Assembly (NCBI RefSeq): GCF_020181655.1
Contig: NZ_CP084032.1
Span: forward strand, 4,154,001 to 4,218,000
Source of the DNA: Pectobacterium colocasium
GTDB taxonomy: Bacteria > Pseudomonadota > Gammaproteobacteria > Enterobacterales > Enterobacteriaceae
Reading direction: 5' to 3'
DNA length: 64,000 bases
A program made the position numbers and the translations under genes. Shown here piece after piece: positions 1 through 10,824 of this stretch (position 1 is its first letter; each line of letters starts with the position of its first letter). The notes under the pieces were generated by a model. The model made no database searches. It saw nothing but the letters and a program-made list of their open reading frames with translations, and was not told where the DNA came from.

Positions 1-832
1 TGATTGCCGTAACTGACTTCAGCGTTGCGGCCGCAGTTTCAGAGAATTCTGACGCAACACGTACATCGCTCGGTACAGGAATATCACAGGTTTCCAGCAG
101 CTTTTTCGCTTCAGGAATCAGGTCAGCTTCGTACAGGGATTTACCCACGTTGTGGCCTTGTGCTGCCACGAAGGTGTTAGCGATACCGCCACCGACGATC
201 AGTTGATCGGCGATTTTAGACAGAGAATCCAGCACGGTCAGCTTGGTGGAAACTTTAGAGCCGCCCACAATAGCAACCATCGGACGTGCTGGTTCGCTCA
301 ATGCTTTGCCCAGCGCTTCCAGCTCATCAGACAACAGAGGGCCTGCACAAGCGATAGGCGCAAATTTACCCACGCCGTGAGTGGAAGCCTGCGCGCGGTG
401 TGCAGTACCGAATGCGTCCATGACGAACACATCGCACAGCGCCGCGTATTTCTTGGACAGAACTTCGTCGTCTTTCTTTTCGCCTTTGTTAAAGCGGACG
501 TTTTCCAGTACAACCAGCTCGCCTTCGGCGACATCAACACCATCCAGATAATCTTTCGCCAGACGCACAGGCGAAGAGAGTTTTTCTTTCAGGTAGTCAA
601 CAACAGGCAGCAGAGAAAATTCTTCGTTGTACTCGCCTTCGGTCGGACGTCCCAGGTGGGAGGTGACCATAACGCGAGCGCCTTGTTTCAGAGCGATTTC
701 GATGGTCGGCAGAGAGGCACGGATGCGCGCATCAGACGTCACTTTCCCTTCTTTTACTGGTACGTTCAGATCCGCACGAATAAGAACACGTTTACCAGCC
801 AGATCCAGATCGGTCATCTTAATTACAGACAT
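1..832 (-). CDS. pgk: Phosphoglycerate kinase, 3' end outside the window
   Basis: Cytosolic glycolytic enzyme that transfers phosphate from 1,3-bisphosphoglycerate to ADP. About 277 of some 387 codons are present; the C-terminal nucleotide-binding part runs off the left edge. The start [11 protein letters not shown] matches the family start. The N-terminal RADLNVP (residues 19-25) and the following SHLGRP are the conserved 3-phosphoglycerate-binding segments, and the GGSKV segment is also present. It lies 72 bases downstream of epd on the same strand, the usual enterobacterial epd-pgk(-fba) order, so it is probably co-transcribed with epd. Nothing unusual is seen. Confidence 0.97.
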   Translation of the reverse strand, partial: MSVIKMTDLDLAGKRVLIRADLNVPVKEGKVTSDARIRASLPTIEIALKQGARVMVTSHLGRPTEGEYNEEFSLLPVVDYLKEKLSSPVRLAKDYLDGVDVAEGELVVLENVRFNKGEKKDDEVLSKKYAALCDVFVMDAFGTAHRAQASTHGVGKFAPIACAGPLLSDELEALGKALSEPARPMVAIVGGSKVSTKLTVLDSLSKIADQLIVGGGIANTFVAAQGHNVGKSLYEADLIPEAKKLLETCDIPVPSDVRVASEFSETAAATLKSVTAI

Positions 833-904
833 GGTGAATCCTCTTGTTGATTCTCTTTTAAAGTTGCTTGAGCGAGATAGCGACCCCTGATCGCCACCGT
901 CGTA

Positions 905-1921
905 CTAGAAACCGCAGGCTGCCATCGCCCGTGTTGTATCCAACATCCGGTTGGCAAAGCCCCATTCGTTATCGCACCAGACCAATGTTTTAATCAGATG
1001 CTGACCACTGACCCGTGTCTGCGTGCCGTCAACAATGGCACTGTGCGGATCGTGGTTAAAATCAGCTGACACTAATGGCAAATCAGTATAATCAACTATA
1101 CCACGAAACGACTCATGCGCTGATTTTTGCAATAGTGCATTAATTTCATTCACGTTTACGGCTTTCCTGACGCTAACGCTCAGGTCAATTGCCGTAACGT
1201 TGATCGTCGGCACTCGCACCGAGATCGCCTCAAAACGGTCAACAAACTGTGGAAAAATACGGGTGATTCCCGCCGACAGCTTGGTATCCACCGGGATGAT
1301 CGACTGGCTGGCGGCTCGCGTACGCCGCAGATCGTGATGATAAGCATCGATCACCGGTTGATCGTTCATGGATGAGTGGATCGTCGTTACCGTGCCATTC
1401 TCGATGCCGAAGGCATCATCCAGCAGTTTAATCACCGGAATAATGCAGTTAGTCGTACAAGACGCATTGGAAACAATACGATGCCCACTTTCCAACTGCT
1501 GGTGATTGACGCCAAACACCACCGTCGCATCCAGATCTGCCGTGCCCGGATGAGAAAACAACACTTTCTTCGCGCCCGCCGCCAGATGGGCTTCCCCATC
1601 TTCCCGGCTACCGTAGACACCGCTGCAATCCAGTACGATATCGACACCGAGTTCTCGCCAGGGCAGTTGCTGAATCTCTGCCTGATGCAACAGGCGAATA
1701 CAGTCATCACCAACATAAAGCTGATCGCACTCCTGACGCACATCCCACGAAAAACGGCCGTGACTTGAGTCGTACTTGAGCAAATGCGCCATACCTTCCG
1801 CACTCGCCAGCTCGTTAATCGCCACAACGGCAATCTCAGCTCGGCGACCTGATTCATACAACGCACGTAAAACACTGCGGCCTATGCGGCCAAAACCGTT
1901 TATCGCAATACGGATCGTCAT
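905..1921 (-). CDS. epd: D-erythrose-4-phosphate dehydrogenase
   Basis: NAD-dependent oxidation of erythrose 4-phosphate to 4-phosphoerythronate, the first step of the deoxyxylulose-5-phosphate-dependent pyridoxal phosphate pathway. The 338-residue protein is a GAPDH paralogue: Rossmann motif INGFGRIGR at residues 7-15 and catalytic SNASCTTNC with Cys155. Features separating Epd from GapA are the length and the core [10 protein letters not shown] segment. It is followed by pgk and preceded by tktA on the same strand. TktA makes and uses erythrose 4-phosphate, so the cluster is metabolically coherent. The start ATG at 1921 matches the family N-terminus. Confidence 0.96.
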   Translation of the reverse strand: MTIRIAINGFGRIGRSVLRALYESGRRAEIAVVAINELASAEGMAHLLKYDSSHGRFSWDVRQECDQLYVGDDCIRLLHQAEIQQLPWRELGVDIVLDCSGVYGSREDGEAHLAAGAKKVLFSHPGTADLDATVVFGVNHQQLESGHRIVSNASCTTNCIIPVIKLLDDAFGIENGTVTTIHSSMNDQPVIDAYHHDLRRTRAASQSIIPVDTKLSAGITRIFPQFVDRFEAISVRVPTINVTAIDLSVSVRKAVNVNEINALLQKSAHESFRGIVDYTDLPLVSADFNHDPHSAIVDGTQTRVSGQHLIKTLVWCDNEWGFANRMLDTTRAMAACGF

Positions 1922-2177
1922 GGCGTTCCTTGTGGTTCCTTATGTCATCGCTGGGCTACCCAGCGCATAGGATATACCCTTCTTAGACACCAGAGAACCC
2001 CTTACGAAACGCCGTCAGCACAACAACTGAAACGCTTCAGCTAGAATAAACGAATTAACGCATAAAAGAAATATTCTCGTCTGGCACACGCCAGAAGAGT
2101 GACCTGCGTCATAAAAATGAAAAAACGGCATTTGGGGAGCAGGCAAAGCACATTGAGAATAAGGGGAAATTCAGGAT
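1922..2177. other. epd upstream region, no gene
   Basis: Non-coding between epd and the tktA terminator. It must hold the epd-pgk promoter. A hairpin made of TCTGGC (2080-2085) and GCCAGA (2090-2095), extended by CTC/GAG after one mismatch, lies about 160 bases upstream of epd. It has no T tract, so its role is unknown. No other structure was recognised. Confidence 0.5.
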
Positions 2178-2208
2178 GAAAAAAAGCCGCCAGCATTAGC
2201 TGACGGCT
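2178..2208 (-). terminator. Rho-independent terminator of tktA
   Basis: Read on the minus strand, AGCCGTCAGC and GCTGGCGGCT pair around a TAAT loop and are followed directly by seven T residues. It lies 29 bases beyond the tktA stop codon. Confidence 0.9.
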
Positions 2209-2236
2209 TCTCATATCGGGGTTTAACGCAGCATGA

Positions 2237-4231
2237 TTACTTCAGCAGCGCCTGCGCCTTTTCCACCACGTTGTCCACGGTGAAACCGAAGGTTTCAAAC
2301 AGTTGCTCAGCCGGCGCCGATTCGCCGAAGCTCGTCATGCCGACAATCGCGCCATTCAGGCCAACATACTTGAACCAGTAGTCCGCGATACCCGCTTCAA
2401 TCGCCACGCGCGCCGATACCGCCTTCGGCAGCACCGCTTCACGGTAGGCTGCATCCTGCTTGTCGAACGCATCCGTAGACGGCATCGACACCACGCGCAC
2501 CTTGCGGCCTGCGGCAGTCAGCTTGTCATAGGCGCCAACCGCCAGTTCAACTTCTGAACCCGTCGCAATCAGGATTAGCTCAGGCTGACCGTCGCTGTCT
2601 TTCAGCACGTAGCCGCCTTTCGCCACATTCGCCAGTTGCTCCGCGGTACGGGGCTGCTGCGCCAGATTCTGACGGGACAGGATGAGCGACGTCGGGCCGT
2701 CCTGACGCTCAATGGCGTATTTCCATGCCACCGCCGTTTCCACCTGGTCTGCCGGACGCCAGTTGCTCATGTTCGGCGTCACGCGCAGGCTCGCCAGCTG
2801 TTCAACCGGCTGGTGCGTCGGGCCGTCTTCGCCCAGACCGATGGAGTCGTGGGTGTAAACGTAGATGCTGCGGATTTTCATCAGCGCGGCCATACGCACG
2901 GCATTACGCGCGTATTCCACAAACATCAGGAAGGTCGCGGTGTACGGCACAAAGCCGCCGTGCAGCGCAATCCCGTTGGCAATCGCCGTCATGCCGAATT
3001 CGCGCACGCCGTAGTGGATGTAGTTGCCCGCGTGGTCTTTGTCCAGCGAGACCGAGCCGGACCAGATGGTCAGGTTGCTCGGTGCCAGGTCGGCAGAGCC
3101 GCCCAGGAATTCCGGCAGCAGTTTGCCGTAGGCTTCCAGCGCGTTCTGTGAGGCTTTGCGGCTGGCGATTTTCGCCGGATTGGCCTGCAAATCGTCGATA
3201 AATTTCTGTGCATCCGCCTGCCAGTTGCCTGGCAGCTCACCGCCGGTGCGGCGCTTGAACTCGGCGGCCAGTTCCGGGTAGGCGCTGGCGTAGGCGGCAA
3301 ACGCCTCGTTCCAGGCCGCTTCCTTACGCTGGCCCGCTGGTTTGGCGTCCCAGGCTGCATAGATATCCGCCGGGATCTCAAACGGCGCATACGCCCAGCC
3401 CAGCTGTTCGCGGGAGGCGGCCACTTCGGCATCACCCAGCGGCGCGCCGTGGGAGTCGTGCGTACCGGCCTTGTTCGGTGAACCGAAGCCAATCACGGTT
3501 TTGCACATCAGCAGCGACGGTTTGTCAGTGACAAGCTGCGCTTCGCCGATGGCGCGTTTGATGGCGTCCGCATCGTGACCGTCTACGCCGCGCACCACGT
3601 GCCAGCCGTAGGCTTCAAAGCGGGCGGCGGTATCGTCGGTGAACCAGCCTTCAACGTGGCCGTCAATAGAGATGCCGTTGTCATCATAAAACGCGGTCAG
3701 TTTGCCGAGCTTCATGGTGCCGGCCAGCGAGCAGACTTCGTGGGAAATCCCTTCCATCATGCAGCCGTCACCCAGGAAGGCATAGGTGTGGTGGTCGACA
3801 ATCTCGTGACCCGGACGGTTGAACTGCGCCGCCAGCGTGCGCTCGGCAATCGCCATGCCGACCGCGTTGGCAATCCCCTGACCCAGCGGGCCGGTGGTGG
3901 TTTCGACGCCCGCGGTGTAGCCGTATTCAGGGTGACCCGGCGTTTTGGAATGCAGCTGGCGGAAGTTTTTCAATTCTTCAATCGGCAGGTCGTAGCCGGA
4001 GAGATGCAGCAGGCTGTAAATCAGCATGGACGCGTGGCCGTTGGACAGCACGAAGCGGTCACGGTTGGCCCAGTTGGGGTTGGCCGGATTATGGTTGAGG
4101 TAATCGCGCCACAGGACTTCGGCGATATCGGCCATGCCCATCGGTGCGCCCGGGTGACCGGATTTGGCTTTCTGCACCCCATCCATGCTCAGCGCGCGGA
4201 TAGCATTGGCAAGTTCTTTACGAGAGGACAT
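2237..4231 (-). CDS. tktA: Transketolase
   Basis: Thiamine-diphosphate enzyme of the non-oxidative pentose phosphate pathway that moves two-carbon units between ketose and aldose phosphates. The 664-residue product, starting [18 protein letters not shown], compares with 663 in E. coli TktA. SGHPGAP with His26 and the thiamine motif GDG (154-156, in [10 protein letters not shown]) are present, as are the central GVREFGM and EDGPTHQP segments. The open frame extends 41 codons upstream to 4354, but that part is AT-rich and hydrophobic and unlike the family, so the ATG at 4231 was chosen. A strong terminator follows the gene. Confidence 0.97.
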   Translation of the reverse strand: MSSRKELANAIRALSMDGVQKAKSGHPGAPMGMADIAEVLWRDYLNHNPANPNWANRDRFVLSNGHASMLIYSLLHLSGYDLPIEELKNFRQLHSKTPGHPEYGYTAGVETTTGPLGQGIANAVGMAIAERTLAAQFNRPGHEIVDHHTYAFLGDGCMMEGISHEVCSLAGTMKLGKLTAFYDDNGISIDGHVEGWFTDDTAARFEAYGWHVVRGVDGHDADAIKRAIGEAQLVTDKPSLLMCKTVIGFGSPNKAGTHDSHGAPLGDAEVAASREQLGWAYAPFEIPADIYAAWDAKPAGQRKEAAWNEAFAAYASAYPELAAEFKRRTGGELPGNWQADAQKFIDDLQANPAKIASRKASQNALEAYGKLLPEFLGGSADLAPSNLTIWSGSVSLDKDHAGNYIHYGVREFGMTAIANGIALHGGFVPYTATFLMFVEYARNAVRMAALMKIRSIYVYTHDSIGLGEDGPTHQPVEQLASLRVTPNMSNWRPADQVETAVAWKYAIERQDGPTSLILSRQNLAQQPRTAEQLANVAKGGYVLKDSDGQPELILIATGSEVELAVGAYDKLTAAGRKVRVVSMPSTDAFDKQDAAYREAVLPKAVSARVAIEAGIADYWFKYVGLNGAIVGMTSFGESAPAEQLFETFGFTVDNVVEKAQALLK

Positions 4232-4642
4232 GCTTGACTCCAGATCGGATTGAACGACTGCCCTTCCTGTAAAACAAATAAAAATCAATAAGTTAAACAA
4301 GAATGACAAAATAAATATGATTACAAATGTACATGAAAAATGTAGCGAATGCACATGGAACCGTGAGCAAAAAACAGGGATTTATTGGCTGACGAATCAA
4401 TAGCGGTTCTTTTGCCAATTGCGCAGTGAATTACAGCGCCATACGCGATGTTTTCTAGTGGGTTCACCTTTATTTGGCGTGCCTTTTGGGAACGTATCAG
4501 AAACAAAATGCATTGCCTGCGCGCTCTCGTAAAAAGTACAAATCAGATTTTCCGATCTATTTCTCAATGTCGTTTTCGGGTAGTTTATAGCCGATTTTCT
4601 TTCGTACTAAAAAACAAGAACGCTCGTAGGGAGATGATTTTT
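4232..4642. promoter_or_regulatory. tktA / loiP divergent intergenic region
   Basis: About 410 non-coding bases between divergently transcribed tktA and loiP. It must hold both promoters. The part next to tktA (4270-4340) is strongly AT-rich. No operator was recognised with confidence. Confidence 0.5.
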
Positions 4643-5395
4643 ATGGTAATTCGTTCTTCTGTGCTGGCGCTGTGTGTCGCAACGTTGCTGACCGGCTGCC
4701 AAAACTTAAACACCAATACCTTAATGCAATCCGGCGCTCAGGCGTTTCAGGCGGCAACGCTCAGCGATGCGCAGGTTAAAGCGCTTAGCAACCAGTCCTG
4801 TGAGCAAATGGACAAAGAGGCAAACATTGCCCCTGCCGACAACAAGTACACACAACGCTTGAATAAAATTGCAGATGCGCTGGGTCATGACATCAACGGT
4901 ACGCCAGCCAACTACAAGGTTTATCTGACAAAAGACGTTAACGCCTGGGCAATGGCTAACGGCTGTATCCGGGTGTACAGCGGCCTGATGGACATCATGA
5001 ACGACAATGAAGTCGAAGGCGTTCTCGGCCACGAAATGGGTCACGTTGCGCTGGGACACACGCGTAAAGCGATGCAGGTTGCCTATGCTGCGACGGCCGC
5101 CCGTACTGCCATCGCCTCTGCTGGCGGTGTCGCGCAGTCCTTGTCAGAATCTCAGCTAGCGGATCTGGGAGAAAAACTGGTTAATTCCCAGTTCTCTCAA
5201 ACTCAAGAAACGCAGGCCGATGATTACTCCTTTGATTTGCTGAAGAAACGCGGCATCAATCGGGAAGGCCTGGCGAGCAGCTTTGAGAAACTCGCAAAAC
5301 TCGATGCTGGCCATGAGAGCAGCATGTTCGACTCCCACCCTTCATCTGAAGGGCGCGCCAAACACATTCGTGAACGCATTGCTGCCGAGAAGTAA
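4643..5395 (+). CDS. loiP: Outer-membrane lipoprotein metalloprotease LoiP (YggG, M48 family)
   Basis: Zinc metallopeptidase of the M48 family; in E. coli LoiP is an outer-membrane lipoprotein that works with BepA in envelope quality control. The 250-residue product (E. coli 252) begins with a lipoprotein signal peptide ending in LTGC (Cys19 is the lipidated residue). The zinc motif HEMGH is at 130-134 and the third zinc ligand is expected in the downstream ETQAD segment. The frame is open from 4448. An ATG at 4634 directly abuts the GGGAG ribosome-binding site, whereas the ATG at 4643 lies nine bases beyond it and starts the signal peptide, so 4643 was chosen. Confidence 0.94.
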   Translation: MVIRSSVLALCVATLLTGCQNLNTNTLMQSGAQAFQAATLSDAQVKALSNQSCEQMDKEANIAPADNKYTQRLNKIADALGHDINGTPANYKVYLTKDVNAWAMANGCIRVYSGLMDIMNDNEVEGVLGHEMGHVALGHTRKAMQVAYAATAARTAIASAGGVAQSLSESQLADLGEKLVNSQFSQTQETQADDYSFDLLKKRGINREGLASSFEKLAKLDAGHESSMFDSHPSSEGRAKHIRERIAAEK

Positions 5396-5953
5396 CCCCG
5401 CGTTCTGATGACGCACAGAGCAGGCACATCGTGGGCAATTGAAAAAATCTCAATTGCCCGCTAGTCATCCGACCACTATCATCCCCGCCATATTCGCTGT
5501 AAGCTGTCATGAAATTGCCATCTTTAATCTCGCCATCGTCATGATGATAGGATTTAAGAATTAATCGATAATAAATAGATAGCTATTTTCAATCGCACTA
5601 ACTTTTCGTTCTCTTTTTAAGAAACGATACTCCGTGGATTTCCAGATGCTGGAAAGCCGTCATCCACCAATGCGGCGGCATACCGACAAACAGGTAACCA
5701 CGATTAGCACAGAGACCTACGTCTCAATCAGCAGGAATCTTGTGGTAACCCCCTGTATTTAAAGATAGAAATAAACCAGTAAATCAAGCATACTATGTTA
5801 AACCAATAAAAATTTTTCCAGTTTGATCATATAGATATATGATAACCCCTGTTGTCTCTTTCACAGGTTTCTCTAGAGGCTCCACCTTTTAGCGATTTAA
5901 CGGCATTTCAGGATCGCGATTTCTTAATAACTGGATAACATCAGCAGCAATTA
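5396..5953. other. loiP-luxR intergenic region with two inverted repeats
   Basis: About 560 bases without a supported gene. GGGCAATTGA (5433-5442) and TCAATTGCCC (5450-5459) form a perfect ten-base stem 38 bases after loiP. It probably acts as the loiP transcript end, although no T tract follows. At 5634-5667 an outer GTGGAT/ATCCAC pair encloses an inner TCCAG/CTGGA pair. The section next to the LuxR-type gene is AT-rich and should hold its promoter. Confidence 0.5.
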
Positions 5954-6619
5954 TTGGTTTGTGGCCACTTTCAGACAATAAACTCATATGTGTTAAAAAT
6001 CATGGATGTGAGAATTTTCAGTAAATGCAATTTTACCACGGTAGGATTACGGGAAATCCTATCCGGTATCCCTATGCTCTCGATAAAGCCCGTCAACAGG
6101 TTTACGCTGCAGCAGGGAAAGAAAAAATGTATTTTCATCATCGACGGTAGCAGTGAGGGCTTTGAGGAATACTATGAGTCGATAAGAACTCACTTTTATA
6201 ATATGGCGTCGTCGTTCGTGATCATCAATAATTCCCCCAATCACCCTCCCGTGTGCATTGACGAAAAAACGATTCTTATTTCAAAATCAGCAGCCATCGA
6301 TTCTTTTTATAAATTACTCGATTTCGTCCACCTTCACGATCGCCGTTTATTCAGTCCCGTCAGGTTGTCAAAATCTGAATATGCCGTATTCCAGTATTGG
6401 TGTGCGGGCTACACGGCGGAAGCGATTGCCGATATCATCGGATTAAATAAGAAGTCAGTACTGAACAGCAAATCACGATTACTGAATAAATATGGCGTTC
6501 AGGATAAAAACTCTTTACTGCTAATTGCCAAGATTATCTTCAAAGACAGCGTCATTGAAGAATTTGATTCCCTTCCCAAACCAGCAACCGATATCAATAT
6601 AAGTAATTCGCTTATCTGA
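5954..6619 (+). CDS. Orphan LuxR/NarL-type transcriptional regulator
   Basis: Predicted DNA-binding protein of up to 221 residues. The C-terminal part (about 138-192) is a LuxR-type helix-turn-helix: LSKSEYAVFQYWCAGY leads into the helices TAEAIADIIGLNKKSV and a recognition segment with SKSRLLNKYG. The N-terminal 130 residues resemble neither an autoinducer-binding domain nor a phosphorylatable receiver: no aspartate pocket is visible. The overall plan recalls RcsA/BglJ-like enterobacterial regulators that work with a partner. The start is uncertain: MVCGHF at 5954 or MDVRIF at 6002, neither with a strong ribosome-binding site. It is AT-richer than its neighbours and stands alone between loiP and speA, an accessory position. 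Target unknown. Confidence 0.8.
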   Translation: MVCGHFQTINSYVLKIMDVRIFSKCNFTTVGLREILSGIPMLSIKPVNRFTLQQGKKKCIFIIDGSSEGFEEYYESIRTHFYNMASSFVIINNSPNHPPVCIDEKTILISKSAAIDSFYKLLDFVHLHDRRLFSPVRLSKSEYAVFQYWCAGYTAEAIADIIGLNKKSVLNSKSRLLNKYGVQDKNSLLLIAKIIFKDSVIEEFDSLPKPATDINISNSLI

Positions 6620-6630
6620 TCGATGGCCGA

Positions 6631-6660
6631 AAAAAAGGGATGCGCGCTCGCATCCCCTTT
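6631..6660. terminator. Shared bidirectional terminator of the LuxR-type gene and speA
   Basis: GGGATGCG (6637-6644) and CGCATCCC (6649-6656) pair around CGCT. The stem is flanked by an A run on the left and CTTTT on the right, so it can end transcripts from both convergent genes. Confidence 0.85.
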
Positions 6661-6677
6661 TACTTCGTCAGTCACAC

Positions 6678-8660
6678 TTATTCTTCATCTTCCAAATAAG
6701 TATAGCCGTACAGCCCGGATTCAAACTCTTCCATGAACTGTGCCTGAAGTTCAGCATCCAGATCGGTTTCTTTAACCTGATCGCGGAAACGAGTCATCAG
6801 CACGTCAGGGTCAAGCTGCACATATTCCAGCATGTCGGCAACCGTGTTCCCTTCGTCGGATTCTTCAATCTCGACGGTGCCATCCTGGAAGACAAACACG
6901 TCTACGGTCGACGTATCACCGAACAGGTTATGCATGTTCCCCAGAATTTCCTGATAGGCACCGACCATAAAGAAGCCCAGCAGCGGCGGGTTTTCTGGAT
7001 CGTAAGGCGGCATTGGCATCGTTGTCGCAATGCCGTCACCATCGACATAGTGATCGATCGTACCGTCGGAATCACAGGTGATGTCCAGCAGCACCGCGCG
7101 GCGTTCAGGCTGCTTATCCAGCCCTTCCAGCGGCAGTACCGGGAACAGTTGATCGATACCCCATGCGTCCGGCATGGATTGGAACAGCGAGAAGTTGACA
7201 TACAGCTTGTCCGCCATCCGCTCCTGTAACTCATCAATCACCGGCCGGTGCGCACGGTTACTCGGATCCAACTGCTCCTGAATCAGCTTACAGATGCTCA
7301 GATAAAGTTGCTCTGCTTTCGCACGCTGTGTCAGATCCAACATGCCGTGCGTGTACTGGGTATGTACATCGTGCAAATCCATCTGGCTGTCATGCAGCCA
7401 CTCACGCAACGAACGACGTTTTCCTGGCTGCTTGATTTCCTTCCAGGTCGACCACAGGCTCTCCAGCGCGCGCGGCGCATCTTCTTCCGGCTCGGTAGGT
7501 TCGCTGAACTCGTTGCGTTCCACCCCGATAATATTGGAAACCAGTACGGTATGGTGCGCGGTGACCGCACGACCGGATTCGGTGATCACCGTCGGATGCG
7601 GCAGCCCGTGTTCATTACAGGCATCGCCGATACCCCAAATCACGTTGTTGGCGTATTCATTCAGGCCATAGTTCACTGAACAATCGGACTGAGAGCGCGT
7701 ACCTTCATAGTCCACGCCCAAACCGCCACCGACGTCAAAACACTGGATATTCACGCCCAGCTTATGCAGCTCGACATAGAAACGCGCAGACTCACGCACG
7801 CCCGTCGCGATATCACGGATATTTGCCAGTTGCGACCCCAAATGGAAATGCAGCAGTTGCAGGCTATCCAACCGCCCCGCGTCACGCAGCATCTCAACCA
7901 GTTGCAGAACCTGAATCGCCGCCAGACCAAATTTGGATTTTTCGCCACCGCTGGATTGCCATTTACCCGACCCCTGAGAGGCGAGACGTGCGCGAACGCC
8001 GAGGCGCGGCACCACATTCAAACGCTCGGCTTCTTCCAGCACCAGACGAATTTCAGACATCTTCTCGATGACCAGATACACCTTGTGGCCCAGCTTTTCA
8101 CCGATGAGTGCCAGACGGATGTATTCACGGTCTTTATAGCCGTTACACACGATCACCGTGCGCGTCATGCCGGCGTGGCCGAGAACAGCCATCAGTTCCG
8201 CTTTTGAACCGGCTTCCAGACCCAACGGTTCACCGGAATTCGCCAGTGACTCAATCACGCGACGATGCTGGTTAACCTTGATGGGATAAACCAGAAAATA
8301 GCCACCTTCATAGCCAAACGATTCACGAGCCTGTTTAAACGCCGCATTAATAGAACGTAGGCGATGCTGAAGGATTTGCGGAAAGCAGAATAGCGCAGGA
8401 AGACGCTGGTGGTGGTCTCTCTGCATATCTTTGACCAATCTGGCCAGATCGACGCGAGCTTCTGGTACGTCAGGATCCGGGCACACGCTAATGTGGCCCA
8501 GCTCATTGACGTCATAGTAATTATTACCCCACCAGGCAATATTGTAGGTACGAAGCATTTCGCTGGCATTACGGTCATTCATGGCAACCTCCTGCATTGA
8601 GCGCAAATTTTCATGTTTACCCGTCGCTGACGAGCCGTGATGAATCATGTCGTCAGACAT
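6678..8660 (-). CDS. speA: Biosynthetic arginine decarboxylase
   Basis: Pyridoxal-phosphate enzyme converting arginine to agmatine, the arginine route to putrescine. At 660 residues it is close to E. coli SpeA (658) and collinear over its length. The cofactor-binding lysine lies in [10 protein letters not shown] (Lys128). The glycine-rich [13 protein letters not shown] segment and the C-terminal CDSDG motif are also present. The start MSDDM is followed by the family's SMQEVAM segment, which supports the ATG at 8660. No speB follows here; it would have to be elsewhere in the genome. The gene is transcribed away from metK. Confidence 0.97.
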   Translation of the reverse strand: MSDDMIHHGSSATGKHENLRSMQEVAMNDRNASEMLRTYNIAWWGNNYYDVNELGHISVCPDPDVPEARVDLARLVKDMQRDHHQRLPALFCFPQILQHRLRSINAAFKQARESFGYEGGYFLVYPIKVNQHRRVIESLANSGEPLGLEAGSKAELMAVLGHAGMTRTVIVCNGYKDREYIRLALIGEKLGHKVYLVIEKMSEIRLVLEEAERLNVVPRLGVRARLASQGSGKWQSSGGEKSKFGLAAIQVLQLVEMLRDAGRLDSLQLLHFHLGSQLANIRDIATGVRESARFYVELHKLGVNIQCFDVGGGLGVDYEGTRSQSDCSVNYGLNEYANNVIWGIGDACNEHGLPHPTVITESGRAVTAHHTVLVSNIIGVERNEFSEPTEPEEDAPRALESLWSTWKEIKQPGKRRSLREWLHDSQMDLHDVHTQYTHGMLDLTQRAKAEQLYLSICKLIQEQLDPSNRAHRPVIDELQERMADKLYVNFSLFQSMPDAWGIDQLFPVLPLEGLDKQPERRAVLLDITCDSDGTIDHYVDGDGIATTMPMPPYDPENPPLLGFFMVGAYQEILGNMHNLFGDTSTVDVFVFQDGTVEIEESDEGNTVADMLEYVQLDPDVLMTRFRDQVKETDLDAELQAQFMEEFESGLYGYTYLEDEE

Positions 8661-9369
8661 AACGAACCTCTTCTTTTTCTAGACTGCTGATCACATCAGT
8701 ACCTGAATAAACCGCCCACATGAGCATACCTGCAACATGCGGCGTCGACAGTGAAAAAATCGGCGTAGTGAAATATGCCGTCACTTTATTACTCTTATTA
8801 GTGTAAAACACGTTGTCAGGCTCCGTGTTACGGGTCGATAAAACTCGTCGTGAAAATCACCGGGCGAACGTGACCAGAAAGGCGTTAAGCGCTTCTGGCA
8901 GAAAGAATAACAGGCGGATTAACCAGCCCTGGAGTCCTGTGTCGAATTTAAAGACAGGCTACGTCGGGAAACGGAAAAGAAGGGTTGAGTCGCGGACGCG
9001 ATAGCGTCAAAAGGGACATATTGCGAACGCAATATACTCAGTAAACAACGGATCATTAATCCTACCACCTCCACGTGCGCCGCAGGTCATGCGGTCAGCT
9101 ATCAATAAGCAATTCAAGATGTCGCGGATTGCATCACCGCTCGCCGTTTATACCTACATGCTACTGGAAAAGCAAAATGAAAATTGTCGCTAGTCATCTC
9201 TTGTAAAAGAAAAAACGGCCGATGATAAAAGGACGATGGCATGCTAATGCGAAAAACTACTGGCACTGAGACTAAAAGGTGACCTAGAATAGCCATCCAG
9301 ATGTTAATCCGTCTATACCGATTAACTGATACACTGCTTAACGGCTTTGATTTGAAGGTAAAGAAACTC
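8661..9369. promoter_or_regulatory. speA / metK divergent intergenic region
   Basis: About 710 bases with no convincing gene. Open frames here are short and lack family features. The left part must hold the speA promoter and leader, and the right part carries the MetJ-type repeats described separately. The stretch 8800-9240 shows no structure that I can name. Confidence 0.5.
9291..9322 (+). promoter_or_regulatory. Candidate MetJ operator (met boxes) of metK
   Basis: Four consecutive eight-base units, AGCCATCC, AGATGTTA, ATCCGTCT and ATACCGAT, match the met-box consensus AGACGTCT at 5, 5, 6 and 4 positions. They end 47 bases before the metK start. MetJ binds tandem eight-base boxes cooperatively and represses metK in enterobacteria, so position and phasing fit. 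The individual matches are imperfect, so this remains a prediction. Confidence 0.6.
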
Positions 9370-10521
9370 ATGGCTAAACACCTTTTTACGTCCGAGTCAG
9401 TCTCTGAAGGACATCCTGATAAAATTGCTGACCAGATTTCTGATGCGGTTCTCGACGCCATTCTGGAGCAAGACCCAAAAGCGCGTGTCGCTTGTGAGAC
9501 TTATGTAAAGACCGGAATGGTGTTAGTCGGTGGCGAAATCACCACCAGCGCCTGGGTCGATATCGAAGAAATTACCCGTCGTACCGTGCGTGATATCGGT
9601 TATGTCAATTCCGAAATGGGTTTTGATGCCAACTCTTGCGCCGTACTGAGCGCGATTGGTAAGCAATCTCCAGACATCAATCAGGGCGTTGACCGCACCG
9701 ATCCGCTGGAGCAAGGCGCGGGCGATCAGGGTTTGATGTTCGGCTACGCGACCAATGAAACCGACGTGCTGATGCCAGCCCCAGTGACTTACGCGCACCG
9801 TCTGGTTCAGCGTCAGTCAGAAGTGCGTAAGAGTGGCACTCTGCCGTGGCTGCGCCCGGATGCGAAAAGCCAGGTTACGTTCCTGTACGACGATGGCAAG
9901 ATTGCCGGCATCGATGCCGTGGTACTGTCTACCCAGCATTCGGAAGACATCAGCCAAAAAGATCTGCATGAAGCGGTGATGGAAGAGATCATCAAACCGG
10001 TTCTGCCTGCCGAATGGCTGTCTGCCAATACCAAATATTTCATCAACCCGACCGGACGCTTTGTTATCGGCGGCCCGATGGGTGACTGCGGCCTGACCGG
10101 TCGTAAAATCATCGTTGATACCTACGGTGGCGCGGCGCGTCACGGCGGCGGGGCATTCTCCGGTAAGGATCCATCTAAAGTAGACCGTTCTGCAGCCTAT
10201 GCCGCGCGCTATGTTGCCAAGAATATCGTTGCGGCTGGCCTGGCCGATCGCTGCGAAATTCAGGTGTCCTACGCTATCGGCGTAGCAGAACCGACCTCTA
10301 TCATGATCGAAACCTTCGGCACAGAGAAAGTGTCTACCGAGCAACTGACGCTGCTGGTACGCGAATTCTTCGATCTGCGTCCTTACGGCTTAATTCAGAT
10401 GCTAGACCTGCTGCACCCGATTTATCAGGAAACGGCAGCCTATGGTCACTTTGGCCGTGAACATTTCCCGTGGGAAAAAACAGACAAAGCCGCACAGCTG
10501 CGCGAGGCCGCGGGTCTATAA
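9370..10521 (+). CDS. metK: S-adenosylmethionine synthase
   Basis: Makes S-adenosylmethionine from methionine and ATP, hydrolysing the tripolyphosphate intermediate. The 383-residue product compares with 384 in E. coli. GHPDK (residues 14-18) is the first ATP/metal segment, [12 protein letters not shown] (116-127) is the methionine/ATP signature, and [16 protein letters not shown] is the phosphate-binding loop near residue 260. The open frame begins at 9301, but the family start [11 protein letters not shown] and a ribosome-binding site (GAAGG near 9354) fix the ATG at 9370. Met-box-like repeats upstream point to MetJ control. Confidence 0.97.
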   Translation: MAKHLFTSESVSEGHPDKIADQISDAVLDAILEQDPKARVACETYVKTGMVLVGGEITTSAWVDIEEITRRTVRDIGYVNSEMGFDANSCAVLSAIGKQSPDINQGVDRTDPLEQGAGDQGLMFGYATNETDVLMPAPVTYAHRLVQRQSEVRKSGTLPWLRPDAKSQVTFLYDDGKIAGIDAVVLSTQHSEDISQKDLHEAVMEEIIKPVLPAEWLSANTKYFINPTGRFVIGGPMGDCGLTGRKIIVDTYGGAARHGGGAFSGKDPSKVDRSAAYAARYVAKNIVAAGLADRCEIQVSYAIGVAEPTSIMIETFGTEKVSTEQLTLLVREFFDLRPYGLIQMLDLLHPIYQETAAYGHFGREHFPWEKTDKAAQLREAAGL

Positions 10522-10542
10522 TCCGGCGATGCAATAAAGACC

Positions 10543-10568
10543 AAACAGCGAATGAAGATTCGCTGTTT
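10543..10568 (+). other. Perfect hairpin downstream of metK
   Basis: AAACAGCGAAT (10543-10553) and ATTCGCTGTTT (10558-10568) form an eleven-base stem with a GAAG loop, 22 bases after metK. No T tract follows, so it is a stable 3' structure and the canonical terminator lies further on. Confidence 0.55.
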
Positions 10569-10732
10569 GAGGTTACTGATAAAGTCCGTAGAGCGAGAGC
10601 AACGGATAGATCGTAAAGACGCTGTAAACACGTCCCTGTGCGCTCGGCTTGCGCCATCCCTGGCGCAAACGCTTTACTCTTCTATTCCGTTACTCTCGTT
10701 TTCGTTCGACAAATAGGTTTGTCAACTGTCTG

Positions 10733-10760
10733 AAACGGCGAATTCTCATTCGCCGTTTTT
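10733..10760 (+). terminator. Rho-independent terminator downstream of metK
   Basis: AAACGGCGAAT and ATTCGCCGTTT pair around TCTC and run into TTTTT. It lies about 210 bases after metK and 65 bases before sprT, so metK has a long structured 3' untranslated region of about 200 bases. Confidence 0.85.
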
Positions 10761-10824
10761 CATTATGATTTCCCTCCGCGTCACCTATTGCGTCTCCCTG
10801 CTACTCACTTTATCCTCACCGAAT

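Noticed and set aside
152..850. 232-codon open frame on the plus strand opposite pgk
   Set aside because: It is the reverse-strand shadow of pgk; it has no family features and no ribosome-binding site.
5433..5459. Ten-base perfect stem after loiP called as a Rho-independent terminator
   Set aside because: No T tract follows on either strand, so it was recorded only as a hairpin in the intergenic entry.
8661..8730. Short minus-strand frames (15 and 24 codons) just before speA, as a possible leader peptide
   Set aside because: Neither is rich in arginine or ornithine-sensing features, and no attenuator hairpins could be paired with them.
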